DNA from: Pararhizobium polonicum
Lineage (GTDB): Bacteria > Pseudomonadota > Alphaproteobacteria > Rhizobiales > Rhizobiaceae
DNA: 64,000 bases
Reading direction: 5' to 3'
Assembly (NCBI RefSeq): GCF_001687365.1
Contig: NZ_LGLV01000004.1
Location: 620,001 to 684,000, forward strand
Shown here: in pieces, positions 26,071 to 37,628 of the stretch
How positions within the stretch are numbered: the stretch's first letter is position 1
How the letters are laid out: each line of letters begins with the position of its first letter
Program-made: the position numbers and the translations under genes
Notes under the pieces: generated by a model
The model's database searches: none
What the model was told of the DNA's origin: nothing
Seen by the model: the letters and a program-made list of their open reading frames with translations, nothing else

Positions 26071-26877
26071 ATGAATGGTCTGATGAACGGAAAACGCGGC
26101 CTCATCATGGGGGTTGCCAACAACCATTCCATCGCCTGGGGCATTGCGCAGGCGCTTGCGGCGCAGGGCGCGGAGCTTGCGTTCACCTATCAGGGCGAGG
26201 CGCTCGGCAAGCGCGTCAAGCCGCTGGCCGCCGAGCTCAAGTCCGATCTGGTCGTGCCGTGCGACGTCGAGGATATCGCCTCGGTGGATAGCGCCATTGC
26301 AGTGATCAAGGAAAAATGGGGCAAGCTCGACTTCATCGTGCACGCCATCGGCTTTTCCGACAAGAACGAGCTGAAGGGCCTGTACGCCGACACGTCGCGC
26401 GACAATTTCAGCCGCACCATGGTCATCTCCTGCTTCTCGTTTACCGAGATCGCCAAGCGCGCCGCCGAACTGATGACCGATGGCGGCACGATGCTGACGC
26501 TGACCTATGGCGGCTCCGTGCGCGTCATGCCGAACTACAACGTCATGGGCGTCGCCAAGGCGGCGCTTGAGGCCTCGGTGCGCTATCTGGCGGCCGATTA
26601 CGGTGCGCGCGGCATCCGCGTCAACGCGATCTCGGCCGGTCCGATCCGCACGCTGGCCGGTGCCGGCATTTCCGACGCGCGCGCCATGCTCTCCTGGCAG
26701 CAGAAGAACTCGCCGATGCGCCGCACCGTGACGATCGAGGATGTCGGCAACTCGGCGCTCTATCTGCTCTCCGGCCTGTCGCGCGGCGTCACCGGCGAAA
26801 TCCATTACGTCGATTCCGGCTACAACATCACCTCGATGCCGGCGCTCGACACCCTGCGCACGGCGGACGCGGAGTAA
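26071..26877 (+). CDS. fabI: Enoyl-ACP reductase (NADH)
   Basis: A 268-residue SDR-type enoyl-ACP reductase. The NAD-binding pattern GVANNHSIAWGIA is characteristic of FabI, and Tyr146, Tyr156 and Lys163 (Tyr-x6-Lys) match the active site. It completes each cycle of chain elongation and is the triclosan target in susceptible bacteria. The ATG at 26071 lies 4 bases after the fabB stop. Confidence 0.96.
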   Translation: MNGLMNGKRGLIMGVANNHSIAWGIAQALAAQGAELAFTYQGEALGKRVKPLAAELKSDLVVPCDVEDIASVDSAIAVIKEKWGKLDFIVHAIGFSDKNELKGLYADTSRDNFSRTMVISCFSFTEIAKRAAELMTDGGTMLTLTYGGSVRVMPNYNVMGVAKAALEASVRYLAADYGARGIRVNAISAGPIRTLAGAGISDARAMLSWQQKNSPMRRTVTIEDVGNSALYLLSGLSRGVTGEIHYVDSGYNITSMPALDTLRTADAE

Positions 26878-26979
26878 CATCCGGCCCGCCTGCCCTTTCC
26901 GTGCCTCTTGAATTTTGCATCTGCACTTGCCAGTTCAGAGCGCGCAAACCATCCAGAATCACGCTGAGGACAGACACGC

Positions 26980-28866
26980 ATGAGCAATGCCGCTGAAAAA
27001 CCCGTCGAAAATCACGTCTTCGAGGCCGATGTCGCACGCCTGCTGCATCTCATGGTGCACTCCGTCTATTCCGACAAGGACGTGTTCCTGCGGGAACTGA
27101 TCTCCAACGCCGCCGATGCCTGCGAAAAGCTGCGCTACGAGGCCATCAGCGCGCCGGAACTGCTTTCGGACGATCCGGCACCGCGCATCACCCTGACAGT
27201 CGACGCCGACAGCAACACGCTGGTTCTGGAAGACAACGGTATCGGCATGAGCCGCGACGATATGGTCGAGGCGCTGGGCACCATCGCGCGCTCCGGCACC
27301 CGCGCCTTCATGGAGCGCGTCGAAGCGGCCAAGGCCGGGGACGGCACCCAGCTGATCGGCCAGTTCGGCGTCGGCTTCTATTCCGCCTTCATGGTCGCCG
27401 ACAAGGTCGATGTCATCTCGCGCCGCGCCGGCAGCGGCCACGCCTGGCTCTGGTCGTCCGACGGCAAGGGCAGCTACACGGTGTCCGAAGCCGATCTGGC
27501 GCAGGCCCCAGCCCGCGGCACCCGCATCACCCTGCACCTGATGGACGATGCCAAAAGCTATACGTCGAAATGGAGCGTCCAGAAGATCGTCAAGGACCAG
27601 TCCGGTCACGTTCCGGTTCCGATCGACCTGATCGAGAAGCCCGGCGCCGAGGCGGAGCGGATCGGCGACGGCACGGCGCTGTGGACGAAATCCCGCAGCG
27701 ACATCACCAAGGAAGAATACGCCGACTTTTACCGTGGCGTGTCCGGCCAGTATGACGAACCGGCACTGACCGTGCATTTCCGCGCCGAGGGGCGGCATGA
27801 ATATACCGGCCTTGCCTTCGTGCCGGAATCCAAGCCGCTCGACATGTTCGACCCTTCGGCCAAGGGCCGGATGAAGCTCTACGTCAAGCGCGTCTTCATC
27901 ACCGATGACGCCGAGCTTCTGCCGCGCTACCTGCGTTTCGTGCGCGGCCTTGTCGATACATCCGACCTACCGCTCAACGTCTCGCGCGAGATGATCCAGG
28001 AAAGCCCGATCCTTGCCGCCATCCGCAAGGGCCTGACCAACCGCGTTTTGACCGCCATCGAGAAGCTGGCCGACAGCGACAAAGACGCCTTTGCCAAGCT
28101 TTGGGAGGCTTTTGGTGCCGTGCTCAAGGAAGGCATCTACGACGATTTCGAGCGCCGGTCGCAGCTGATCGCGCTGTCGCGCTTCCGCACCACGACGTCG
28201 GACGAGGCGACCCGGTCGCTGGCCGACTACGTCAAGGACATGAAGGACGCGCAGGCGGCGATCTACTATCTGACCGGCGACAATCTCGACCGGCTGAAGG
28301 CCTCGCCGCAGCTCGAAGGGTTCCGCGCCCGCGGGATCGAGGTCCTGCTGTTGACCGATTCGGTCGACAGCTTCTGGGTCACGGCTGCGCCAGATTTCGA
28401 GGGCAAGCCGTTCAAGTCGATCACGCAAGGGGCAGCCGACCTCACCCAGGTGCCGAAGGCGGACGGTGAAGCGCCGGCCGCGCCGGAGACCACCGAGGCC
28501 GTCACGGACTTCATCGCCTTTGCCAAAACGACGCTCGGCGATGCCGTTTCCGACGTGCGCGCCTCCGACCGCCTGACCGAAAGCGCCGTCTGCCTGGTGG
28601 CACCCGAGCAGGGCTATGACCGCCAGCTGGAAAAGTTGCTGCAGGGTTCGGGCAGGCTGGACATGATTGCCAAGCCGATCCTCGAGATCAATCCCGGCCA
28701 CGGGCTGATCTCCGCTCTTGCATCGGGCGGCAATACGGAATTCCGCACGGATGCCGTCCAGCTGCTGCTGGATCAGGCCCGCGTTCTCGACGGCGACAAG
28801 CCACAGGACCCGCGCGCTTTCGCCGAACGGCTGTCACGGCTGTTTGAGCGGGCTCTGAAGGGCTGA
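26980..28866 (+). CDS. htpG: Molecular chaperone HtpG (Hsp90)
   Basis: A 628-residue bacterial Hsp90. The ATP-binding GHKL blocks are visible: ELISNAADA, LEDNGIGM and GQFGVGFYSAF. The middle domain contains RVFITDDAELLPRYLRFVRGLVDTSDLPLNVSRE, including the conserved catalytic Arg. The C-terminal dimerisation domain is present. GAGGA upstream supports the start. It folds or remodels client proteins in the cytosol under stress. Confidence 0.96.
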   Translation: MSNAAEKPVENHVFEADVARLLHLMVHSVYSDKDVFLRELISNAADACEKLRYEAISAPELLSDDPAPRITLTVDADSNTLVLEDNGIGMSRDDMVEALGTIARSGTRAFMERVEAAKAGDGTQLIGQFGVGFYSAFMVADKVDVISRRAGSGHAWLWSSDGKGSYTVSEADLAQAPARGTRITLHLMDDAKSYTSKWSVQKIVKDQSGHVPVPIDLIEKPGAEAERIGDGTALWTKSRSDITKEEYADFYRGVSGQYDEPALTVHFRAEGRHEYTGLAFVPESKPLDMFDPSAKGRMKLYVKRVFITDDAELLPRYLRFVRGLVDTSDLPLNVSREMIQESPILAAIRKGLTNRVLTAIEKLADSDKDAFAKLWEAFGAVLKEGIYDDFERRSQLIALSRFRTTTSDEATRSLADYVKDMKDAQAAIYYLTGDNLDRLKASPQLEGFRARGIEVLLLTDSVDSFWVTAAPDFEGKPFKSITQGAADLTQVPKADGEAPAAPETTEAVTDFIAFAKTTLGDAVSDVRASDRLTESAVCLVAPEQGYDRQLEKLLQGSGRLDMIAKPILEINPGHGLISALASGGNTEFRTDAVQLLLDQARVLDGDKPQDPRAFAERLSRLFERALKG

Positions 28867-28899
28867 GTTCATTTGCGCTCCGGCGCGATCACGCCAATA

Positions 28900-28946
28900 T
28901 TGCATCAAGGCTCGATACGCATTATATTGCGCATTGAGCCTTGATG
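28900..28946 (+). promoter_or_regulatory. hicAB promoter with overlapping dyad operator
   Basis: TTGCAT (28900-28905) and TATATT (28923-28928) are spaced by 17 bases. The perfect 11-bp arms CATCAAGGCTC (28903-28913) and GAGCCTTGATG (28936-28946) bracket the -10. HicB carries a C-terminal ribbon-helix-helix domain, so an autorepressor site here fits established HicAB control. Confidence 0.65.
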
Positions 28947-28958
28947 GATTGCGCGCGA

Positions 28959-29140
28959 ATGGAGCGGGACAGTAAAGCGATTATCAAGCGCCTCAAGGCC
29001 GAGGGATTTGAGATTGTGTCTGTCAGCGGCTCACATCACAAGCTTCGCAAGGGTGCAAAGACAATCATCGTGCCGCATCCGAAAAGGACCTGCCGACAGG
29101 AACCGCGCATGCCATCGCGAAACAGGCCGGATGGATTTGA
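28959..29140 (+). pseudogene. hicA: HicA mRNA interferase toxin, frameshifted
   Basis: The gene begins MERDSKAIIKRLKAEGFEIVSVSGSHHKLRKG, a normal HicA fold with its catalytic His in GSHHK. At the A tract 29082-29085 one base is missing: adding an A restores PKKDLPTGTAHAIAKQAGWI and a stop at 29138-29140, just before hicB. As it stands, translation runs on in the wrong frame to 29171 and loses the C-terminal helix. A sequencing error in the short A run, phase variation or real inactivation are all possible. An alternative start lies at 28944. Confidence 0.8.
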
Positions 29141-29142
29141 TT

Positions 29143-29538
29143 ATGAAGCACTTCATCGCTCTCGTTCATAAAGAAAAAGACAGCGCCTATGGCGTAACAT
29201 TTCCGGACCTACCGGACGTTTTCTCCGCTGCGGATGATGAAGACGATTTGACCGCAAATGCAGTGGAAGCAATCCGGCTATGGGCTGAGGATCAACCGGT
29301 ACCGGCCCCCTCCTCCCATGACGAGATTATGCACCGGGAGGATATTCTCAGTGAACTGGCAGCGGGCGCCTTCCTGATGCGCGTTCCCTTCATCGAGGAT
29401 AGCACCCGGACCGTGCGCGCCAATGTCACCTTCGAAAAAGGTATGCTGGACGCTATCGACATGACAGCCCGCGAACGGGGCCTGACGCGTTCGGCTTTTC
29501 TCGCCAGTTGCGCCCGTAAGGAAATCGAAGCCGCCTGA
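29143..29538 (+). CDS. hicB: HicB family antitoxin
   Basis: A 131-residue antitoxin. The N-terminal half is the partial RNase H-like HicB fold (KHFIALVHKEKDSAYGVTFPDLPDVFSAADD). The last 45 residues form a ribbon-helix-helix DNA-binding domain (VRANVTFEKGMLDAIDMTARERGLTRSAFLASCARKE, read in two parts). It neutralises HicA and represses the operon. The ATG at 29143 lies 3 bases beyond the restored hicA stop; an in-frame ATG at 29131 is less likely. Confidence 0.87.
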   Translation: MKHFIALVHKEKDSAYGVTFPDLPDVFSAADDEDDLTANAVEAIRLWAEDQPVPAPSSHDEIMHREDILSELAAGAFLMRVPFIEDSTRTVRANVTFEKGMLDAIDMTARERGLTRSAFLASCARKEIEAA

Positions 29539-29542
29539 AGGC

Positions 29543-29788
29543 TCAGGCGGCCCACCAGATCACCAGCAGCAAGGCCAGCACCCCCAGAGCGAACGCGCCG
29601 AACATCGTCATCTGCTTGCGGGTTTGCCCGAGAACGGCCGGATCGACGGGCACACGGCCGGTCTGGAAGGCCAGAGGCACTTCCGAGGTCGCTCCCCGGC
29701 CTTCGCCGCTCTTGATATCTTTGATCATCACCTCGGCGACGCCCTCGGTGACGGGCGGGCGGTGTCCAGAGCTCGAAACCATCGGCAC
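29543..29788 (-). CDS. Small tail-anchored membrane protein, unknown
   Basis: An 81-residue protein with a hydrophilic N-terminal two-thirds and a single C-terminal membrane segment (FGAFALGVLALLLVIWWAA). The C-terminal anchor places the bulk in the cytoplasm. No family is recognised. It ends 4 bases from the convergent hicB stop. Coding is supported by length, codon use and the clean membrane segment. Confidence 0.6.
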   Translation of the reverse strand: MPMVSSSGHRPPVTEGVAEVMIKDIKSGEGRGATSEVPLAFQTGRVPVDPAVLGQTRKQMTMFGAFALGVLALLLVIWWAA

Positions 29789-29879
29789 ACTCCATCGGCG
29801 CTTCGCATGATCTCACGCGACCGCGAGGACCTCAGCCTGTACCCGTTTCACCGAGAATGCAATTATAAAAGCAAGCGCC

Positions 29880-30896
29880 TCAGCGCTTGCCCCAGAGCAC
29901 CTTGAAGCGCGCATTGCGGCAGGTCTCGCCCCATTCCTTGAAGGTCTCGGGCATCACCGTCTCATAGGGCAGGCCGCGATTGGCAACCAGCATCAGCCGT
30001 CCGCCGATCTTCAGCGCCTTGGCGGCCGCCTTGATCATCGCAGCGCCCAGTGCCGGATCGGCAGCCTGCGTTTCGTGGAACGGCGGGTTCATGACGATCA
30101 GGTCGTATTTGTCGCGGGTTTCTTCCGAGGTCAGGTCCTGCCAGAAGAAGCGGGTCGGTACATTCGGGCAATTGGCCTTCAGGTTGGCCCGCGCGGCTTC
30201 CAAGGAATGATAATCGGCCTCGAACAGGTCGATTCCCTTCAGGTTCGGTGCCTTCTCGGCCAGCATCACCGACAGATAGCCCCAGCCGGCGCCGAAATCA
30301 GCGGCATGGCCCTTGAAATCGTCGGGCAGGCGCGAGGCGAGCAGTTCGGAGCCGGCATCGATGCGCTCGTGCGAGAACATGCCGGGTGCCGCATCGAAAC
30401 GGCCCTCGACGCGAACCGGCTTCTTGGAAAATTTGGCGATGACGTCGCTGGCGTCTTCCGGACGGCCGAACCAGAAGGCGATGCCATGATATTTCGGCAG
30501 GCTGTCGCCACCCCAGCCGAGCTGGTTGACGCGCTTGCGCAGCGACTGGATGCCGTCATCCTTGCCGCCGGCGACAACGATCAGGCCGCCGACCTTGACG
30601 CGCTTCAGCGCTTCGGCGATCCGGTCCTCGTTCTCGCCCTTGTGCTTGCCGCAGAGGATCAGCGCGGCATCGTAATCCTCACCCTCGACAAACGGCGTCA
30701 CCGGCGCCCTGGCGGCTTCCAGAGCCCTGTAGAGCGGCTTTGATGCCTGCACGGCGGCGATGGAGCCTGTAAATTCCGCCGGCAGCCGGTAACCGGCTTC
30801 CGCGCCGAGAAACAGTACGCGTTCGCCTTCGCCGGGTGCCGGAACCACGCCGGTATCAAAAGGATGGAAAAGGGTCTTCAGCGTGTCGCGGCTCAT
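29880..30896 (-). CDS. RsmC/RlmG-like class I methyltransferase
   Basis: A 338-residue protein with the two-domain layout of RsmC-type 23S/16S rRNA guanine-N2 methyltransferases. It has a degenerate N-terminal domain and a C-terminal SAM-binding domain. The SAM motif is DFGAGWGYLS (near residue 198) and the catalytic motif is MNPPFHE, the N-P-P-F form used for exocyclic amino groups. The likely substrate is a guanine of ribosomal RNA. It lies just downstream of pnp and its terminator. Confidence 0.85.
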   Translation of the reverse strand: MSRDTLKTLFHPFDTGVVPAPGEGERVLFLGAEAGYRLPAEFTGSIAAVQASKPLYRALEAARAPVTPFVEGEDYDAALILCGKHKGENEDRIAEALKRVKVGGLIVVAGGKDDGIQSLRKRVNQLGWGGDSLPKYHGIAFWFGRPEDASDVIAKFSKKPVRVEGRFDAAPGMFSHERIDAGSELLASRLPDDFKGHAADFGAGWGYLSVMLAEKAPNLKGIDLFEADYHSLEAARANLKANCPNVPTRFFWQDLTSEETRDKYDLIVMNPPFHETQAADPALGAAMIKAAAKALKIGGRLMLVANRGLPYETVMPETFKEWGETCRNARFKVLWGKR

Positions 30897-30913
30897 GGTC
30901 GTGTCCTAGCGGG

Positions 30914-30953
30914 ATAAAATAACAAAGGGCGCGGAACGATCCGCTCCGCGCCC
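30914..30953 (-). terminator. Terminator of pnp
   Basis: On the minus strand GGGCGCGGA (30953-30945) pairs with TCCGCGCCC (30935-30927), followed by TTTGTTATTTT. It begins 25 bases after the pnp stop. Confidence 0.88.
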
Positions 30954-30977
30954 GTAGTCTCTCAAACGGCCGAGCGC

Positions 30978-33110
<2,133 letters not shown>

Positions 33111-33420
33111 TTTTTGTCCTTCGTGTGCGGCAAGGCCGCGCCGCAGCCAGTGTGGCGCGGGCGGCAATGGTTCCGCTGATATGACACATCACGGGCAAGA
33201 CAGCGGGAGGCTTCCAAATGGCTGGCGCTCGTTCCGCTCCCTGAAAGCCTGATGCTCCGGTTGCGTGGAAAATGCGCAAGCGCCGAAGCATCCTGCAATC
33301 CTGCCCCATGACAGGTCATCGGTTGGTTCCGCAGAGCCGGCCCATCCGGTCTGCTGGGGTGTCCGCTTCAATGGAAGCCGAATTGGCTTTCTTGAAAGCG
33401 CAAACGCGGGACGATCCCGC
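33111..33420. other. rpsO-pnp intergenic region, pnp leader
   Basis: No gene is supported in these 310 bases. In E. coli and relatives the pnp leader carries an RNase III-cleaved hairpin used for autocontrol. I could not identify a long perfect stem here. The rpsO terminator lies just beyond at 33421-33463, so pnp probably has its own promoter in this gap. Confidence 0.5.
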
Positions 33421-33463
33421 AAAAAACGAACCGGCGGGCCCCTTGTCGAAGGGTCCCGCCGGT
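33421..33463 (-). terminator. Terminator of rpsO
   Basis: On the minus strand ACCGGCGGG (33463-33455) pairs with CCCGCCGGT (33438-33430), with inner CCCTT/AAGGG pairs and a T run at 33426-33421. It starts 8 bases after the rpsO stop. Confidence 0.9.
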
Positions 33464-33470
33464 GTAAGGC

Positions 33471-33740
33471 TTAGCGGCGAATGCCGAGAGCAGTAATCAG
33501 CTTGGTGTACCGCGCCTCTTCCTTGCCCTTGACATAGTCAAGAAGCGAACGGCGGGTGGAAACCATTGCCAGAAGGCCACGACGCGAGTGGTTGTCCTTC
33601 TTGTGGCCCTTGAAGTGATCGGTCAGGTTGTTGATCCGCTCAGTCAGGATCGCAATCTGGACTTCCGGAGAACCGGTGTCGCCTTCGACGATTGCGTATT
33701 CCTTGATAAGCGCAGCCTTGCGCTCTGCAGTGATCGACAT
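33471..33740 (-). CDS. rpsO: 30S ribosomal protein S15
   Basis: An 89-residue S15 of standard length. Conserved stretches include [30 protein letters not shown] and HSRRGLL, then [11 protein letters not shown] at the end. It binds the central domain of 16S rRNA early in 30S assembly. It is preceded by AAAGGATG. It lies upstream of pnp as in most proteobacteria. Confidence 0.98.
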   Translation of the reverse strand: MSITAERKAALIKEYAIVEGDTGSPEVQIAILTERINNLTDHFKGHKKDNHSRRGLLAMVSTRRSLLDYVKGKEEARYTKLITALGIRR

Positions 33741-33919
33741 CGTGTCATCCTTTCAATGTTTAGGATTTCGGGTCGCCAGCAGCCGGGATGTCGTCTAGCT
33801 GCGGCCATGAAGGCACAAGTCCGCAGTGAGCGGGGTCTGATGCTGGCGCTGCCTATAAACCATCCGGCATCAAAAAGAAAGAGGGCGGATAAAGGGCGCC
33901 ATGACGCCTCCATTTGCCG

Positions 33920-34258
33920 TTACGGCGGCGGCGTGCGCGGGTGCATCGGGGCGGACTTGCTCTTGCCGTCAGCCGCGGCACAATCGAGATAGGCGGCAAA
34001 CACCCAGCCGAGCGCCTTGCCATTCCTGGCCACCTTTGCCCACCGCTTGCCGCCATGCGCGCGCTCTTCGACCACTTGCACAGCCGTGCCGTTGCCGAGA
34101 ACGGACAGGACCCTGCCCTGTGGCTCGGCGCGCACATTGAGCGGCGTCGCAGTCGGATCGGCGACGATACAATCGGCACCGGACGCGGACTGCGCGGCAG
34201 CGGCGAAAAGCGTAACAGCCGCGATGCCCACGGTTACGATACTCTTCATTCGAGACAT
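33920..34258 (-). CDS. Exported SH3-domain protein
   Basis: A 112-residue secreted protein. Signal peptide MKSIVTVGIAAVTLFAAAAQ is cleaved near SASGA. A bacterial SH3 domain follows (TPLNVRAEPQGRVLSVLGNGTAVQVVEE...WAKV...GWVFAAYLDC), bounded by two cysteines, and then a short Pro/Lys tail. SH3b domains often bind peptidoglycan. The start at 34258 follows GGAGGAGGG. It is read in the same direction as the histidine kinase just upstream. Confidence 0.8.
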   Translation of the reverse strand: MSRMKSIVTVGIAAVTLFAAAAQSASGADCIVADPTATPLNVRAEPQGRVLSVLGNGTAVQVVEERAHGGKRWAKVARNGKALGWVFAAYLDCAAADGKSKSAPMHPRTPPP

Positions 34259-34329
34259 CTGCCCTCCTCCACGACGCGGCAAACCCACTCTGCAACACAC
34301 CATGACAGCGCGATAGACCGCGCCTGCGG

Positions 34330-36051
34330 TCACACCGACAGATTGGCACTCAGCTTTTCACTCGGGATTTTCACCCGCCATTCGATGCCGTCTTCGTGCA
34401 TGATCCGCTCCAGCTTCGCGTCCAGCGCCATGCCGAGCATACGCTCCAGCACCATGGTACCGAAACCCTTGCGGACGCTTCCGGCCGCGGCGGGTTCGAT
34501 ATCGGCGCCCTTTTCTCTCCAGACGACCAGAAATGTGCCGTCGGCGACCGACCATTGCAGGTCGACGATACCGCCGCCATTGGCAAGCGCGCCATATTTG
34601 GTGGCATTGGTGGCAAGCTCGTGCAGCGCCATGCCCAGCGTCTGCGACACCTGCGCATCGAGCCGCACCGGCGGGCCAAAGAGGCGGACCCGGCGCGGAT
34701 CGTCGGGAATGAACGGCTGCAGCTGGTTCTGCGCCAGCTCGCGGAAATCGACGCCCTGCGCGGCATTGGCAATCATCAGGTCCGTCGAGCGGGCAAGGCC
34801 GGTGATGCGCTTGCGGAAGGCTTCGGCGAAATCCACCCGGTTTTCCGCCGCATTGAGCGACTGGTTGAGCATCGACTGGATGACGGTGAGCTGGTTCTTG
34901 GAGCGATGCGCCACCTCGCGCATCAGGAAACGGATTTCGTTTTCCGCCTTTCTGCGCGCCTGCGCCGCTTCGGCCAGTGCTGCCGATACGGTTTCGATCT
35001 CGGCGATCATATGCTTGCGCGGCGCGATCGGCCGTCCTGCGCCCAGAAGATGCGCATCCCGCGCCAGCAATTTGACACCCTGCGCCAGAAGCCGCGCAAT
35101 GGTGGCAGACCCGGCGATGGCGATACCGGCAAAGAGAAGCCCGCCCAGCGAAAGCCAGAGATAGGACCAGAGCGCCGGTGCATCGACATCGGAGCTTTTG
35201 GCCCAGGCGACGATTTTCCAGCCGGTGAGCACGGAAAACTCCGTGACCGTGCGGTATTCCACGCCGTCATTGACCGCCTCGCCGACACCGACGCGCAAGG
35301 CCGGCACGATCGCCATGAAGAACGGCTGTCCAACCTCCAGTGCCTTGTCGGACGAAGCGATCACATTGCCGGCCCCATCGAGCAGGGCCGCGTTCCAGCC
35401 GGGTGACAGGACATCACGATTGACCGCCTTCAGCATATTCTCGGCGTTCTGGGTCAGGGTGAGCAGATAATCGCCGTTGCCGAGCGGCGTGGTGATCGGA
35501 AGATAGACGTTGAACACCCACCTTTTGGCCGTCTGGCCGAAGAAGACGTTCGAAACCAGCGGCCCGCCGTTTCGGAATGCCTGATCGATGGAGGTCGGAT
35601 CGGATGCCTTCGCCAACTGGGCTCCGAACGGTACCCGCGTATTGAAAAGCTGATTGTGGCCGCGATCGATCACCAGAAGGTTGGTGTCCGTGTCCACCAG
35701 CGAAGAGCGGGCACGCTCGTAGAATTGCTCGAGATTGTTGCTGTCGATGCCGCCGGCCGTGGACAGCACCTTGAGCGTGGTCAGCATGCCGTCGATTTCG
35801 CGCTCGACGACGCGCGTCACCGATCCGGTCGACGCCTTGAGAAGCGCGGTCACGACCCGCTCCTGCTCGTCGGTGCTGCGCTTGAGGATGATCATCGAAA
35901 AGACGAAGGACGGGATGATGGCGACAAGCAGCAGGACCGTCAGATAGAACGACAGTGGGCGCCTCAGCCGCGAACGCAGGCGCATCGCCCATGCGGCACG
36001 CTGCTCGCTCCTTTTGTCCTGTGCGTCGATCAAGCGTCCCTCATCCACCAT
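34330..36051 (-). CDS. HWE-family sensor histidine kinase
   Basis: A 573-residue membrane sensor kinase. It has a membrane segment near residues 33-53, a periplasmic Cache-like domain (about 55-300) and a second membrane segment near 310-335. A HAMP-like linker and the kinase domain follow. The phospho-acceptor is His382 in REVAHRSKNQL. The HELATNATKYGAL N box and the WRE motif define the HWE subgroup common in rhizobia. No response regulator is adjacent, so it is an orphan kinase; many of this group feed the general stress pathway through PhyR. Confidence 0.88.
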   Translation of the reverse strand: MVDEGRLIDAQDKRSEQRAAWAMRLRSRLRRPLSFYLTVLLLVAIIPSFVFSMIILKRSTDEQERVVTALLKASTGSVTRVVEREIDGMLTTLKVLSTAGGIDSNNLEQFYERARSSLVDTDTNLLVIDRGHNQLFNTRVPFGAQLAKASDPTSIDQAFRNGGPLVSNVFFGQTAKRWVFNVYLPITTPLGNGDYLLTLTQNAENMLKAVNRDVLSPGWNAALLDGAGNVIASSDKALEVGQPFFMAIVPALRVGVGEAVNDGVEYRTVTEFSVLTGWKIVAWAKSSDVDAPALWSYLWLSLGGLLFAGIAIAGSATIARLLAQGVKLLARDAHLLGAGRPIAPRKHMIAEIETVSAALAEAAQARRKAENEIRFLMREVAHRSKNQLTVIQSMLNQSLNAAENRVDFAEAFRKRITGLARSTDLMIANAAQGVDFRELAQNQLQPFIPDDPRRVRLFGPPVRLDAQVSQTLGMALHELATNATKYGALANGGGIVDLQWSVADGTFLVVWREKGADIEPAAAGSVRKGFGTMVLERMLGMALDAKLERIMHEDGIEWRVKIPSEKLSANLSV

Positions 36052-36215
36052 CCCCGGTCCGCAAATCAGGGCAATACGTCGGCATTATGTCACGCCACAC
36101 CACGTATCACACCCGCAAGCGTCCGCGAATCCCGATCCCAGACAGGAACATGCGCCAGCGATTTTACGAAAGCAACCGATGCGTGCACCGAAATCGACGG
36201 GACGGCAGCCAGGTT

Positions 36216-37151
36216 TCAGCTGGTGACGAAGACACGCTTCGGCCGGAATTCACCCTCGCCGATCTCGCCGATGGCGACCAGCTTGCCGCGCGAAGTGGCA
36301 TAGGCTTCCGGCTCCGCCATCGGCGCATCGCGTCCGCGCAGGATGATCGGATTGCCCATTTTCAGGCGGTGGGCCTGATCCTCGGTGATGGCGATATGCG
36401 GCAGGTTCGACAGGGCTTCGCCGGTATCGATCAGGAAGGCATCGAGCGCTTCCAGCCGTTCGTCGTCGCTCTCGATCTTTTCCAGCGCCACCAGCTCGGC
36501 CAGCGGCACCATGGTTTCCTCCGCGAACGGCGCAACGAAACTGCGGCGCAGCGAAGCGATATGACCGAAGCAGCCGAGGTCGCGACCGAAATCGCGGGCC
36601 AGCGAGCGCACATAGGTACCCTTGCCGCATTCGATCTCGAAATGCGCGAGGTTTTCCGTGCAGCCGAGCAGCGACAGGCGGAACACCTCCACCTCGCGGG
36701 CCGGAATATCGACGGTTTCGCCTTCGCGGGCCAGATCGTAGGCGCGGTTGCCGTCGATCTTGATGGCGGAGAACTGCGGCGGCACCTGGCTGATGACGCC
36801 GGTATATTTCGGCAGCAGGGCGCGGATGTCTTCTTCCGTCGGACGGCTGTCGGACGACTGCGTCACCTCGCCCTCGAGATCGTCGGTCGAGCGTTCTTCA
36901 CCCCAGGCGACAGCGAATTCATAAATCTTGCGGCCGTCCATCACATAGGGAACGGTCTTGGTCGCATCGCCCAGCGCGATCGGCAGCATGCCGGAGGCCA
37001 GCGGATCGAGCGTGCCGGCATGTCCGGCCTTCTGGGCCTTGAACAGCCACTTGATCTTCGACACGGCTTCGGTCGAGCCGAAATCCAGCGGCTTGTCGAG
37101 AATCAGCCAGCCGGAAACGGCACGGCCCTTGGGTTTGCGAGGTTTTGACAT
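36216..37151 (-). CDS. truB: tRNA pseudouridine-55 synthase
   Basis: A 311-residue TruB that makes pseudouridine 55 in the T loop of tRNAs. The [15 protein letters not shown] block contains the catalytic Asp. The [17 protein letters not shown] and GHIASLRR motifs are also present. It lies downstream of rbfA and the small protein gene, close to the canonical order rbfA-truB-rpsO-pnp. Confidence 0.96.
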   Translation of the reverse strand: MSKPRKPKGRAVSGWLILDKPLDFGSTEAVSKIKWLFKAQKAGHAGTLDPLASGMLPIALGDATKTVPYVMDGRKIYEFAVAWGEERSTDDLEGEVTQSSDSRPTEEDIRALLPKYTGVISQVPPQFSAIKIDGNRAYDLAREGETVDIPAREVEVFRLSLLGCTENLAHFEIECGKGTYVRSLARDFGRDLGCFGHIASLRRSFVAPFAEETMVPLAELVALEKIESDDERLEALDAFLIDTGEALSNLPHIAITEDQAHRLKMGNPIILRGRDAPMAEPEAYATSRGKLVAIGEIGEGEFRPKRVFVTS

Positions 37152-37169
37152 TCTTCGGCTCTTTTTGCT

Positions 37170-37628
37170 TCAGGCTCTTTTTTTGCGAAACGTCGCGGCG
37201 GTTTTGGCAACGCTGCCATCGGGCATTTTCTGGCCGTTGCCTTTTTCGAATCCCAGGGCATAGAGACGCCTGGCGATCAGATATCCGGCCGCGATGGTCG
37301 CGCCATTGTCGGCGCGGTAATCCTCGCCAAGCCCTTCAACCATCAGGGGCTCGATGGCGCCAAGTGGCGGTTTGCCGGATGCGGCGGCTTCCAGCAGCAG
37401 CTTTTCATTGTAGGGCGAGGAGACGATGGCTTCCAGCGCCTTCATCTCGCGGTCGCCATGGGCGATTTCCTTGCCGTGGCGAAACGGCAGGCCGGAAGCG
37501 ACCAGCATTTCGACAAGCCGCACCGCCTCTGCATTGTCGAAGCGGGCAAGACCGTTGCGGTAGAATGTCTGGCGCTGATCGAAGGTCCAGGCGTTGAGAT
37601 CGTCCAGAGTGATATGCTTTGCCATCAC
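37170..37628 (-). CDS. Conserved protein between rbfA and truB, unknown
   Basis: A 152-residue soluble protein, probably all-helical, with no recognised domain. Its start overlaps the rbfA stop by 4 bases, and it ends 18 bases before truB, so it is translated with the ribosome-maturation genes. The codon use is like that of its neighbours. The true first Met may be the second one (37625). A role linked to ribosome or tRNA maturation is only suggested by position. Confidence 0.7.
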   Translation of the reverse strand: MMAKHITLDDLNAWTFDQRQTFYRNGLARFDNAEAVRLVEMLVASGLPFRHGKEIAHGDREMKALEAIVSSPYNEKLLLEAAASGKPPLGAIEPLMVEGLGEDYRADNGATIAAGYLIARRLYALGFEKGNGQKMPDGSVAKTAATFRKKRA

